From assembly GCA_963835735.1 (NCBI GenBank), contig CAWIGP010000002.1, positions 1,364,001 through 1,428,000 of the forward strand: a stretch of 64,000 bases of DNA, given 5' to 3'. The position numbers were made by a program, and so were the translations under genes. The notes beneath the pieces were generated by a model that was given only the letters and a program-made list of their open reading frames with translations, did no database searches and had not been told where the DNA came from. Source of the stretch: DASQMT01 sp963835735. Lineage in GTDB: Bacteria; Actinomycetota; Thermoleophilia; Solirubrobacterales; Solirubrobacteraceae. Shown here piece by piece: positions 33,779-41,701 of this stretch. Every line of letters starts with the position of its first letter. Positions within the stretch are counted from its first letter, which is position 1.

Positions 33779-35734
33779 GTGAACGAGTCCCGGGAGCGAG
33801 CGCCGCTGTGGGTGATCTTCTCGGGGCTGATGCTCGTGCTGCTGATGGCGGCACTCGACGGCACGATCGTCGCGACCGCGCTGCCGACGATCGTCGACGA
33901 CCTCGGCGGCCTCGAGCACATCTCGTGGGTGACGAGCGCGTATCTGCTCGCGCAGACGGCGGTCACGCCGCTGTACGGCAAGCTCGGCGACCTCTACGGG
34001 CGCAAGCGGATCCTGCAGGGCGCGGTGCTGTTGTTCCTTGCCGGCTCGGCGCTGTGCGGGCTGGCCAGGACCATGACCGAGCTGATCGCGTTCCGGGCGG
34101 TGCAGGGGCTCGGCGCCGGCGGGCTGATCGTGCTCACCCAGGCGGTGATCGGCGACATCGTCACGCCGCGCGAGCGCGGCAAGTACCAGGGGATCTTCGG
34201 CGCCGTGTTCGGGACGGCGAGCGTCATCGGCCCGCTGCTCGGCGGCTTCATCGTGCAGCAGTGGTCTTGGAACTGGATCTTCTACGTCAACCTGCCTGTC
34301 GGGCTGCTCGCGCTCGTGGTGATCACGCGCAACCTGCCTTCCACGCAGCGCGTTGCGCATCCGGTGATCGACTACCTCGGCGCCGGGCTGCTCGCCACCG
34401 GTCTGAGCTCGATCGTGCTCATCACCAGCCTCGGCGGGACGACGTGGGAGTGGGCGTCGACGGAGACGTTCGTCACCGGGGCGATCGGGCTGCTCGCACT
34501 CGCGCTGTTCGCGATCGTCGAGCGGCGCGCGAGGGAGCCGGTGCTGCCGCCGGCGCTGTGGCGCGAGCCGGTGTTCCGCGCCGCCGGCGCGCTGTCGTTC
34601 GTCGCGGGCTTCGCACTGTTCGGCGCGATCACGTTCCTGCCGCTGTACTTCCAGACGGTCGACTCGGATACGCCGACCGAGTCCGGGCTGCGGATGCTGC
34701 CGATGATGCTCGGTCTGCTCATCACGTCGATCGGCTCGGGCCAGGCGATCTCCCGGATCGGGCGCTACAAGGTGTTCCCGATCATCGGGACCGGGGTGAT
34801 GACGGTCGGGTTGTTCCTGCTCTCGCGGCTGGAGATCGGGACCAGCACCGCGGTCGCCTCGCTGTACCTGTTCGTGCTCGGGCTCGGCATGGGAGGCCTC
34901 ATGCAGGTGCTGGTGCTCGCGGTCCAGAACAGCGTGCCGTACGCGGTACTCGGGACCGCGACGTCCGGCGTCACCCTCGGGCGCGGGATCGGAGGCGCGC
35001 TGGGCACCGCGGTGTTCGGCTCGATCTTCACGAACCGGCTCCTCGACGTCAGTTCCAGCCTGCCCGCGTCCGTGCAGGAGGTCATCGCCGGCGGCGGACG
35101 GCTCACCACTGCGCAGGTCGACGCGCTCCCGGCCGCGGCGGAGACCGCGTACCTGCAGGGCTTCGTCGACGCGCTCACGCCGGTGTTCCTCGTCGCCGCC
35201 GGCGTCACGCTGGTCGGCTTCGCCATCAGCTGGCTGTTGCCGGAGCAGCCGCTGCGTGCGACCGCCGCCACGAGCCACGGGCTCGACGACAGCCTCGCCG
35301 CCCCGCGCAACCTCGACTCGCTGGCCGAACTGGAGCGCGCGCTGGCACGCGTCACGACGCGCGAGGACCGCATCCGCTTCCACGGGCGCGTCGCCGAGCG
35401 CGCCGGCGTCGAACTGAGCCCGGGCGCCACTTGGGCGCTCGTGCGGATCGACGAGCACGGCTTCGCCGGGGCGCGCGCGATGGCGGCGGCTCAGCGCGTC
35501 CCGGAGGCGCGGATAACGGCGGTCGTGGCCGAGCTGCGCGAGGACGGGCTCGTCACCGGCGAGCCCGACGCGCCGGAGCTGAGCACGGCGGGCCGCGCGC
35601 TAACCGATCAGGTCGTGGCGGCGCGCCGGGAACTGCTCGCCGAGGCGATCGCGGACGACACGGCCGACCGGCCGCCCGAGGTCGACGAGCTGCTGCAACG
35701 GCTCGCGCGCGAGTTGGTGGGGGAGCGGCCGTAG
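33779..35734 (+). CDS. DHA2-type MFS drug exporter with C-terminal winged-helix-like domain
   Basis: A 651-residue EmrB/QacA-type transporter of 14 helices. Motif A is YGKLGDLYGRKRIL, and the first helix carries ALDGTIVATALPTI, the DHA2 signature. After the last helix (about residue 490) follow 150 soluble residues. They include EDRIRFHGRVAERAGVELSP, then ALVRI, EARITAVVAELREDGLV and LSTAGRALTDQVVAARREL, which resembles a MarR-type winged helix ending. Such fusions would let a pump carry its own DNA- or ligand-binding domain. GTG 33779 is chosen; ATG 33746 would overlap mmsA. Confidence 0.85.
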   Translation: MNESRERAPLWVIFSGLMLVLLMAALDGTIVATALPTIVDDLGGLEHISWVTSAYLLAQTAVTPLYGKLGDLYGRKRILQGAVLLFLAGSALCGLARTMTELIAFRAVQGLGAGGLIVLTQAVIGDIVTPRERGKYQGIFGAVFGTASVIGPLLGGFIVQQWSWNWIFYVNLPVGLLALVVITRNLPSTQRVAHPVIDYLGAGLLATGLSSIVLITSLGGTTWEWASTETFVTGAIGLLALALFAIVERRAREPVLPPALWREPVFRAAGALSFVAGFALFGAITFLPLYFQTVDSDTPTESGLRMLPMMLGLLITSIGSGQAISRIGRYKVFPIIGTGVMTVGLFLLSRLEIGTSTAVASLYLFVLGLGMGGLMQVLVLAVQNSVPYAVLGTATSGVTLGRGIGGALGTAVFGSIFTNRLLDVSSSLPASVQEVIAGGGRLTTAQVDALPAAAETAYLQGFVDALTPVFLVAAGVTLVGFAISWLLPEQPLRATAATSHGLDDSLAAPRNLDSLAELERALARVTTREDRIRFHGRVAERAGVELSPGATWALVRIDEHGFAGARAMAAAQRVPEARITAVVAELREDGLVTGEPDAPELSTAGRALTDQVVAARRELLAEAIADDTADRPPEVDELLQRLARELVGERP

Positions 35735-35736
35735 CG

Positions 35737-37206
35737 TCACGCGATCGCGACGGTCCCGCCGCGGCGCGGATCGCCACCGCCCGACAGCGCTCCGGTGCCC
35801 AGATCGCGCTCCACCGCCTGCGCGCCGCCGAAGAACAGGTTGCGGGCCGAGAACCGCACCAGCGTGCGCTGGTCCAGGCCGCTCAGCTCCACGCCCGGCT
35901 CGACGTACGTGACGCCGTCCTCGAAGTGGACGCGCGGCGCGTCGATCGCCGCCTGGACCCCGAGCCCGTGATCGAGCACCGCGACCACGATCTGCAGGAT
36001 CACCGAGCGGATCCGGTTCGAGCCCGCTGAGCCGAGCACCAGACGCGGCCCATCGCCGTCGAGCACCATCGTCGGGGCCATCATCGACGGCAGCCGGCGT
36101 CCCGGCGGGTGCGCGTGGAATCCGAACGGTGAGAGGTCCTGCTCGCCCATCATGTTGTTGAGGTGGATGCCGGTGCCGGGCACCACCTCGCCGCACCCCT
36201 CGCCGTTCGTGCACGTGACCGCGCACGCCCAGCCGTCGGCGTCGGCCGCCGAGATGTGCGTTGTCCCGCCGAGCCGGCCCGCACCGAAGCGCTCGAGAAA
36301 GCCCTCCTCGGGCAGGCCGGCGAGGAACTCCGGCGTCCGCTCGGCCTGCGCCGCCTCCATCGCGTCGACGATCGCGGCGACCGACGGCGGCGACGGTCCG
36401 CGGTCGAGCAGCGCGAGCGCGTACGCGAGCAGGATCCCGCCTGCGCTCGGCGGCGGGTTCGTCACGACCGTCCGGCCCCGGTAGCCGACGCGGACCGGGG
36501 CGCGCGCGACGGCCTCGTACGCGGCGAGGTCCGCACGCGTGAGCAGCCCGCCGCGCTCGGCCACCCAGTCGCACACCGCCGCCGCGACGTCGCCGGTGTA
36601 GAACGGCGCCGGGCCCTCCGCGCCGAGCCGCTCGAGCGCGTCCGCCAGCGCGGGATCGCGGTGGACGTCGCCGACCCGCGGCGGGTGGCCGGCGGGCATG
36701 AAGTGCGCGCGTGCCTCGGGCGTCGCGCGCGTGATCGGGCTCAGGATCTCGAACAGGTACGCCTGCTGCTCGTTCACGACCACGCCGCGGCGGGCGGTCG
36801 CCGCCGCCGGCGCGACGAGCTCGGCGAGCGGGATCCGGCCGAAGCGATCCGCCGCCGCCGCGGCCCCCGCCACCGTGCCGTACGGGCCGGCGGCCGCGGC
36901 GCCGATGTTGAACACCTGCACGGCGTCCCCGAAGTCGACGTCGACCGCGAGCAGCGGCGCGTGCGGCGCGCCGGGCGCGAGTCCGCGCCCGGGCGCCTCG
37001 ACGAAGAAGTCGAGCAGCACCGGCTCCGCGCCCGGCGGCGCGACCAGCATGTAGCCGCCGGCGCCGAGCCCGGTGAGCATCGGCTCGGCGACGAACGACG
37101 TGAGCATCGCGGCCAGCGCGGCGTCCACGGCGTTGCCGCCGGCCCGGAGCGCCTCCGCGCCGGCCTCGGCGGTGGCGGGATGGCCCGCGGCGACGACGCC
37201 GCGCAT
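35737..37206 (-). CDS. ggt: Gamma-glutamyltransferase-family protein
   Basis: A 489-residue Ntn hydrolase. The autocatalytic cleavage site and nucleophile threonine are in LGGTTHISAADADG (about residue 315); the downstream GSAGSNRIRSVILQ and upstream GLGAGGYML match. The proenzyme should split into large and small subunits. No signal peptide is seen, so this one may be cytosolic. Substrate may be glutathione-like or another gamma-glutamyl amide; actinobacteria use mycothiol, so the precise donor is open. It converges on the MFS gene (2 bases apart). Confidence 0.9.
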   Translation of the reverse strand: MRGVVAAGHPATAEAGAEALRAGGNAVDAALAAMLTSFVAEPMLTGLGAGGYMLVAPPGAEPVLLDFFVEAPGRGLAPGAPHAPLLAVDVDFGDAVQVFNIGAAAAGPYGTVAGAAAAADRFGRIPLAELVAPAAATARRGVVVNEQQAYLFEILSPITRATPEARAHFMPAGHPPRVGDVHRDPALADALERLGAEGPAPFYTGDVAAAVCDWVAERGGLLTRADLAAYEAVARAPVRVGYRGRTVVTNPPPSAGGILLAYALALLDRGPSPPSVAAIVDAMEAAQAERTPEFLAGLPEEGFLERFGAGRLGGTTHISAADADGWACAVTCTNGEGCGEVVPGTGIHLNNMMGEQDLSPFGFHAHPPGRRLPSMMAPTMVLDGDGPRLVLGSAGSNRIRSVILQIVVAVLDHGLGVQAAIDAPRVHFEDGVTYVEPGVELSGLDQRTLVRFSARNLFFGGAQAVERDLGTGALSGGGDPRRGGTVAIA

Positions 37207-37216
37207 GGGTCGGACG

Positions 37217-37258
37217 CTAGTGGTCCGTGGCGTGACGTTGCACGCCAAGGGCCACTAG
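37217..37258 (-). terminator. Hairpin at the ftsZ 3' end
   Basis: CTAGTGG (37217-37223) pairs with CCACTAG (37252-37258), and GGCGTG (37229-37234) pairs with CACGCC (37241-37246) inside it. The outer arm includes the ftsZ stop codon. It sits in the 48-base gap before the ggt start, so it may end the parA-ftsZ transcript. Confidence 0.65.
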
Positions 37259-38607
37259 TACCTCGGGATGAACTCGGGCACTTCGACGTCGATGCCCGTG
37301 CCGCGCGGCCGCATCCGGCTGACGCGCGGCTCGCCCGCCGGCTCGCGCAGGCTCGACCGCCGCTCGTCGCGCGCCTCGCGCGCCGGGCGCTTGTCGCCGT
37401 AGCCGGTAGCCACGACCGTCACCCACACGTGCTCGTCGAGCTTCTCGTCGACCATCGCGCCGAAGATGATGTTCGCGTCGGGATGCGCCGCCTCGGCGAC
37501 CGCCTGGGCCGCCTCGTTGACCTCCCACAGCGACAGGTCGCTGCCGCCGGTGATCGACAGCAGGATCGACTTGGCGCCCTCGAGCGTCGTCTCCAGCAGC
37601 GGCGACGAGACCGCCTGCGCGGCGGCGTCGATCGCGCGCTTCTCGCCCTGGCCCATGCCGATCCCCAGCAGCGCCGGTCCCGCATCGGACATGATCGTCC
37701 GCACGTCGGCGAAGTCGAGGTTGATCAGCCCGGGCAGCGTGATCAGGTCCGAGATGCCCTGGACGCCCTGGCGCAGCACGTCGTCGGCGACGCGGAACGC
37801 GTCCACCATCGACGTCTGCTTGTCGAGCACCGAGAGCAGCTTGTTGTTCGGCACGACGATCAGCGTGTCGACCTCGTCGGCCAGCGCCTCGATCCCGACT
37901 TCGGCGGCCTGGGCGCGGCGCGACCCCTCGAAGCCGAACGGCTTGGTCACGATGCCGACGGTCAGCGCGCCGAGCTCCCGCGCGATGCGGGCCACCACCG
38001 GCGCGCCGCCGGTGCCGGTGCCGCCGCCCTGGCCGGCCGTGATGAACACCATGTCCGAGCCCTTGAGCTCGGACTTGATCCGGTCGTAGTCCTCCATCGC
38101 CGCGTTGCGCCCGCGCTCGGGATCCGAGCCGCTGCCCAACCCCTTGGTCAGGTCGGCACCGATCTGAACTGCCTTGTCGGCGTCGGACTGCTGCAGCGAC
38201 TGCGCGTCGGTGTTGACCGCCACGAACTCGACGCCCGCGACTTCGGCCTCGATCATGCGGTTCACCGCGTTCACCCCGGCGCCGCCCACGCCGACGACGC
38301 GGAGCTGCGGTGCGCCGACCGCCTCGGGCGGTGGCGGGTAGTAGGCGGAGGGCGCCGGCGGCGGCTCGGCCGCCGGCGGGCTCATGATGTTCTCGGGCAG
38401 GTCGGAGGAGAACGCGTGGCGCAGGCGCTCCTGCGGCGTCGGCACGCGCGGGGGCTCGGGGGGACGCCCATCCTCGTCGCCCGCCATCGCGGTCACCGGC
38501 TCGGACACGCGCGGAAGCGCGGGCGGCTCGATCCCGTCGGTCTCCGTCTTACGAAAGAGCGCGGCCAGAGGTCCCTCGCGCATGCTCGCCCGCTTGCCGC
38601 TACTCAT
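37255..38607 (-). CDS. ftsZ: FtsZ with long N-terminal extension
   Basis: A 450-residue tubulin-like GTPase. The core opens at about residue 101 (QLRVVGVGGAGVNAVNRM), about 90 residues later than usual. The signature GGGTGTGGAPVVA, the T7 loop LDFADVRTIM and the C-terminal tail VEVPEFIPRY (partner-binding peptide) are all intact, so this is a working FtsZ by sequence. The extension is Pro/Glu-rich and charged. ATG 38607 overlaps the parA stop as ATGA; an internal start such as Met75 would shorten it. It is next to parA, not to the murein/division (dcw) genes, so it might be a second FtsZ or a relocated single copy. Confidence 0.92.
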   Translation of the reverse strand: MSSGKRASMREGPLAALFRKTETDGIEPPALPRVSEPVTAMAGDEDGRPPEPPRVPTPQERLRHAFSSDLPENIMSPPAAEPPPAPSAYYPPPPEAVGAPQLRVVGVGGAGVNAVNRMIEAEVAGVEFVAVNTDAQSLQQSDADKAVQIGADLTKGLGSGSDPERGRNAAMEDYDRIKSELKGSDMVFITAGQGGGTGTGGAPVVARIARELGALTVGIVTKPFGFEGSRRAQAAEVGIEALADEVDTLIVVPNNKLLSVLDKQTSMVDAFRVADDVLRQGVQGISDLITLPGLINLDFADVRTIMSDAGPALLGIGMGQGEKRAIDAAAQAVSSPLLETTLEGAKSILLSITGGSDLSLWEVNEAAQAVAEAAHPDANIIFGAMVDEKLDEHVWVTVVATGYGDKRPAREARDERRSSLREPAGEPRVSRMRPRGTGIDVEVPEFIPRY

Positions 38608-39362
38608 TTCGAGAGCACCTCCTTCGCCAGCTGGCGATAGGCATCGGCCGCCGTGCCGGTGGGGTCGTACTTGAGCACCGACATGCCCTTGACAGGAGCC
38701 TCCGCGAACCGAATCGTCTTCCTGATCCGCGCACCGAACACCCGGTCGCCGAAGTTCTCCTCCAGGATCTCGATCGCCTCCTGCGCATGCAAGGTCCTCG
38801 TGTCGACCATCGTCGGCAGGATGCCCGCGATGGCGACGTCCGGATTGAGGTTCTCCTGGATCATGGAGAGGGTGTTCTGCAGCTGGATCAGGCCCCGCAT
38901 CGACAGATACTCGCACTGCACGGGGACGATCACCTTGTCGGCCGCGGTAAGTGCGTTGATCGTCAATAGTCCCAGCGACGGCGGCGTATCGATGCAGATG
39001 AAGTCGTAGTCGGGCTTGATCGCTTCCAGCGCCTTGGCGAGCGAGCGCTCGCGGCCGATCTTGGTGGACATTGCGATCTCGGCCCCGGCGAGGTCGATCG
39101 AGGCGCAGGCGATGTCCACCTCGCGCGTGCGGACGATCTCGCGCATCGGCAGGTCGTAGACGAGCACGTCGAACATCGACTGCTCGAGCGAATCGGGGTC
39201 GATGCCCTGCGACATCGTCAGGTTGCCCTGCGGGTCCATGTCGATGCAGAGCACCCGGTGGCCCTCCTCGACGAAGGCCGCCGCGAGGTTGAGCGTGGTG
39301 GTCGTCTTTGCCACGCCGCCCTTCTGGTTGGCAAAGGCGATGACCTTGGCCTTGCCGGACAC
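38604..39362 (-). CDS. parA: ParA/Soj-family partition ATPase
   Basis: A 252-residue ParA with the deviant Walker A NQKGGVAKTTTTLNLAA (signature lysine first), switch MDPQGNLT and Walker B FICIDTPPSLGLLT. No N-terminal DNA-binding extension. Start GTG 39362 has GAGGAG 9 bases upstream. No parB gene or parS-like site follows; instead the partner gene is ftsZ. It may place a cargo or the division site, rather than segregate chromosomes, but chromosomal ParA is possible. Confidence 0.88.
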   Translation of the reverse strand: MSGKAKVIAFANQKGGVAKTTTTLNLAAAFVEEGHRVLCIDMDPQGNLTMSQGIDPDSLEQSMFDVLVYDLPMREIVRTREVDIACASIDLAGAEIAMSTKIGRERSLAKALEAIKPDYDFICIDTPPSLGLLTINALTAADKVIVPVQCEYLSMRGLIQLQNTLSMIQENLNPDVAIAGILPTMVDTRTLHAQEAIEILEENFGDRVFGARIRKTIRFAEAPVKGMSVLKYDPTGTAADAYRQLAKEVLSK

Positions 39363-39485
39363 GGCGAGACTCCTCGGGTCGGGTGGGAGAACCATCGGCC
39401 CCCGTTTCGCGCCCGCGCGGCGTTCTCCTGCCGCGCATCGTCGCCGAAGCCGAGGAACGATCATGGCGAAACTACTCTCTGTTGG

Positions 39486-40682
39486 GTGTACGGCCTCGCC
39501 CACGTTGCGACCGTGTCGTTCCTGGCGAGCCGAGCGGCGCCGTCGCTGCAGTTCTTCTTCGCGCTGGGGGGCGGCATCGCCCTCGCCCGCGCGGCGCTGA
39601 CGCAGGGCGCCAGGGCGGGCTACGGCGTGGCGCTCGCGTCGATGCTGCAGACGGTCGCGGTGATGGGACCGGCGCGGCTCAACGCGCCGCTCACGCAGGC
39701 GATCACCGCGCCGATGATGGGGCGCATGCAAGCGCGCGGCACCGGTCCGGTGCCCGAGTTCTTCGCCTGCCTCGCGCTCCGGCTCGTGCACTACGCGGTC
39801 ACGCTGACGCTGTTCATCTACGTGATCCTCGGCGGGATCGACGAGTTCACGGGCTCGTACGAGACGCTGACCGGCTGGCTCGGAATCGTGCCGCAGGGGC
39901 CGACGGCGGCGCTGGCCGTCACCGCGGCGGTTCAGGTGCTGTGGGGGATCTTCTTCAGCGTGCTGCAGGTCATGGTCTACCGGCGCGCGCTCGGGGACTG
40001 GCCCGCCGTCGAGCGGCCGGCCGCATCCGCACCGGCCGCACCGGTGGCCGAACCCATTCGCGGCCGCTTCGACCCCCGCGCCGTGCTGCTCGCAGCGCTG
40101 CTGGCGAGCGCGCTGCTGCTGGCGAGCACGTCGTGGTGGCTGCTGCTCGGAGTCGCCGCGTGGCTCGTCCCGGCCTGGCTGCTCGCGCGACCGGACAACG
40201 ACGCGGTCCCGCTGGGGCTCGTGCTGGCGGGGCTGCTGGCGTTCGCCGCGCTCACCGGCGGCCTGCTGAGCGGCGCGGGGCTCGAGGTGACGCTGCAGCG
40301 CGCGCTGCGCGCGGTGCTGCTCGTGGCGGTCGCAACGTGGATGCGCGCCGCGGCCGGCGCTCCCGGGCTGCGCGAGACGTTCCGCCGGGCGCTGCACCGG
40401 CTGCGCGCGCTCCCCTCGGTCAGGGAGGGCGCGGCGGCGCTCGAAGGCCTCGACGCCGGACCGCAGCTCGTCGCCGCCGGTCGCGCGGCGGCCGACCGCT
40501 TCTCCGAGGTCGAGCTCAAGCCCGCACAGCTCGCCGACACGCTCACGGCGTGGGTGTCGACCGAGTCGGCCGGCTACGTCCCGGGTGCGCCTCCCGCTCA
40601 CGCGCGCCTGCGCGTGCGGGTACCCGACGCGCTGCTGGTGGCGCTCACGCTGACACCGGCGCTCGCGCTGCTCGGCGCCTAA
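39486..40682 (+). CDS. Multi-pass membrane protein of unknown family
   Basis: About 398 residues with eight or so hydrophobic segments in two groups separated by a charged stretch (about 175-200). A C-terminal soluble tail of about 100 residues contains REGAAALEGLDAGPQLV and FSEVELKPAQLADTLTAWV. I do not recognise a family. GTG 39486 is the first reasonable start; it diverges from parA with a 123-base gap (39363-39485) in which no motif stands out. Confidence 0.55.
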   Translation: MYGLAHVATVSFLASRAAPSLQFFFALGGGIALARAALTQGARAGYGVALASMLQTVAVMGPARLNAPLTQAITAPMMGRMQARGTGPVPEFFACLALRLVHYAVTLTLFIYVILGGIDEFTGSYETLTGWLGIVPQGPTAALAVTAAVQVLWGIFFSVLQVMVYRRALGDWPAVERPAASAPAAPVAEPIRGRFDPRAVLLAALLASALLLASTSWWLLLGVAAWLVPAWLLARPDNDAVPLGLVLAGLLAFAALTGGLLSGAGLEVTLQRALRAVLLVAVATWMRAAAGAPGLRETFRRALHRLRALPSVREGAAALEGLDAGPQLVAAGRAAADRFSEVELKPAQLADTLTAWVSTESAGYVPGAPPAHARLRVRVPDALLVALTLTPALALLGA

Positions 40683-40757
40683 CGAGGGAGCGCGGTCGGT
40701 GCCGTAGGGCGCCGGCGCTGGAGTACGGCGGCATTGAGGAAGCGGGTTCAGCCGAGT

Positions 40758-40829
40758 CCGCAAAACGTCGGGATCGGGCGCCGATGTCGGGCGGGGCGTC
40801 GTCCGCGGCCGAAACTCGACGTTTTGCGG
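40758..40829. repeat. 13-bp inverted repeat upstream of the CIS locus
   Basis: CCGCAAAACGTCG at 40758-40770 and its exact complement at 40817-40829 are 46 bases apart. Together with the next hairpin (40851-40895) it makes a palindrome-rich 452-base gap (40683-41134) between the membrane protein and the contractile system. Confidence 0.6.
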
Positions 40830-40850
40830 GTTTCGTGGGCCCGCCGACGC

Positions 40851-40950
40851 CGAACGTCGGTGAGCACCCCGTATATGCCCTACTCACCGACGTTCGGTGC
40901 CGCGTCGCGCGACCGCCGCGGCACCCCGCGCTTCCCTCAATGCCCGCAGT
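40851..40950. repeat. Dispersed intergenic repeat, copy 2
   Basis: Contains a perfect 14-bp inverted repeat, 40851-40864 with 40882-40895 (CGAACGTCGGTGAG and complement), then the CCGCCGCGGCA and CTCAATGCC segment shared with 24272-24380. Copy 2 is the better hairpin. Possibly a REP-like element or shared terminator. Confidence 0.6.
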
Positions 40951-41006
40951 TGACGTACGCCCACGTCACAGAGAGCGTCCGTCGCCGACAACCGCGCGGC
41001 GCCCTA

Positions 41007-41025
41007 AACGGGGACAGTCCCCGTT
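41007..41025. terminator. Perfect 8-bp hairpin, 3-base loop
   Basis: AACGGGGA-CAG-TCCCCGTT. It lies 110 bases before the first CIS gene and after the inverted repeats, and could insulate the locus from upstream transcription. GGGGACAGTCCCC-type palindromes are also found in REP families, so its role is open. Confidence 0.55.
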
Positions 41026-41098
41026 CAGGAATGCGCGGGCCTTCCGCGGCGTCGGAGAGGGCGATGCACACAATGCCCGTTAGACCGCCCCAACAGCC

Positions 41099-41128
41099 TT
41101 GCGCGGCGCGTCGGCGCAACCTTATGCT
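41099..41128 (+). promoter_or_regulatory. Likely promoter of the DUF4157-AAA+ pair, leaderless
   Basis: TTGCGC (41099-41104) and TATGCT (41123-41128) are 18 bases apart, and the GTG start is 6 bases after the -10. The -35 is one arm of TTGCGC...GCGCAA (41099-41119), so a dyad overlaps the promoter and could be an operator. Confidence 0.6.
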
Positions 41129-41134
41129 GGCCCC

Positions 41135-41701
41135 GTGGACTCCGTAGAGACGGACGCACACGCCGTCGAGACCGCGCGCGCGGCGCCGCAGCGCCAGCTC
41201 GAGGCGCCGGAGCACTTCCACGACCGGCGCCCTTCGCTGGAGCGGCTCGCCAGCGGGGTCGGCAACCGCGGGATGGGCCAGCTGATCTCCCGCATGAACG
41301 AGGGCGAGGGGATCCTCAGCACCGGCCTCGTCCACCCCGACGTCCAGGCGGCGATCGCCGCGACGCAGGGGGGCGGCAGGCCGCTGGAGCGCAGCGTCGC
41401 GACGACGCTGGCGCCCTCGATGGGGACGTCGCTGGACGATGTCCGGATCCACACCGGCGACGGCGCGGCGGCTATGGCGCGTGCGGTCACGGCGCGCGCC
41501 TTCACGGTCGGCAGCGACATCTACTTCGGGCAGGGCGAATACCGGCCCGGCACGCGTGACGGCAACGAGCTGATCGCCCACGAGGTCGCACACACCATCC
41601 AACAGCGCGGCGCGCCGGCGGATGGCCCACTGATGGTCTCGCAGCCGGGAGACGCGCTCGAGCGCGATGCCGAGGCTGCGGCGCGTGATGCCCTCCGCTG
41701 A
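41135..41701 (+). CDS. DUF4157-domain protein of the contractile injection system
   Basis: A 188-residue protein with the DUF4157 metallopeptidase-like domain: DDVRIHTGDGAAAMARAVTA, FTVGSDIYFG and the zinc motif AHEVAHTIQQ (H149, E150, H153). The N-terminal half has a variant of the AGNxA helix, GVGNRGMGQLISRM, seen in proteins of these loci. DUF4157 domains mark eCIS cargo or cargo-linked proteins. Here it is almost only this domain, so it might be a stand-alone adaptor or protease. It overlaps the AAA+ gene by 14 bases. Confidence 0.85.
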   Translation: MDSVETDAHAVETARAAPQRQLEAPEHFHDRRPSLERLASGVGNRGMGQLISRMNEGEGILSTGLVHPDVQAAIAATQGGGRPLERSVATTLAPSMGTSLDDVRIHTGDGAAAMARAVTARAFTVGSDIYFGQGEYRPGTRDGNELIAHEVAHTIQQRGAPADGPLMVSQPGDALERDAEAAARDALR

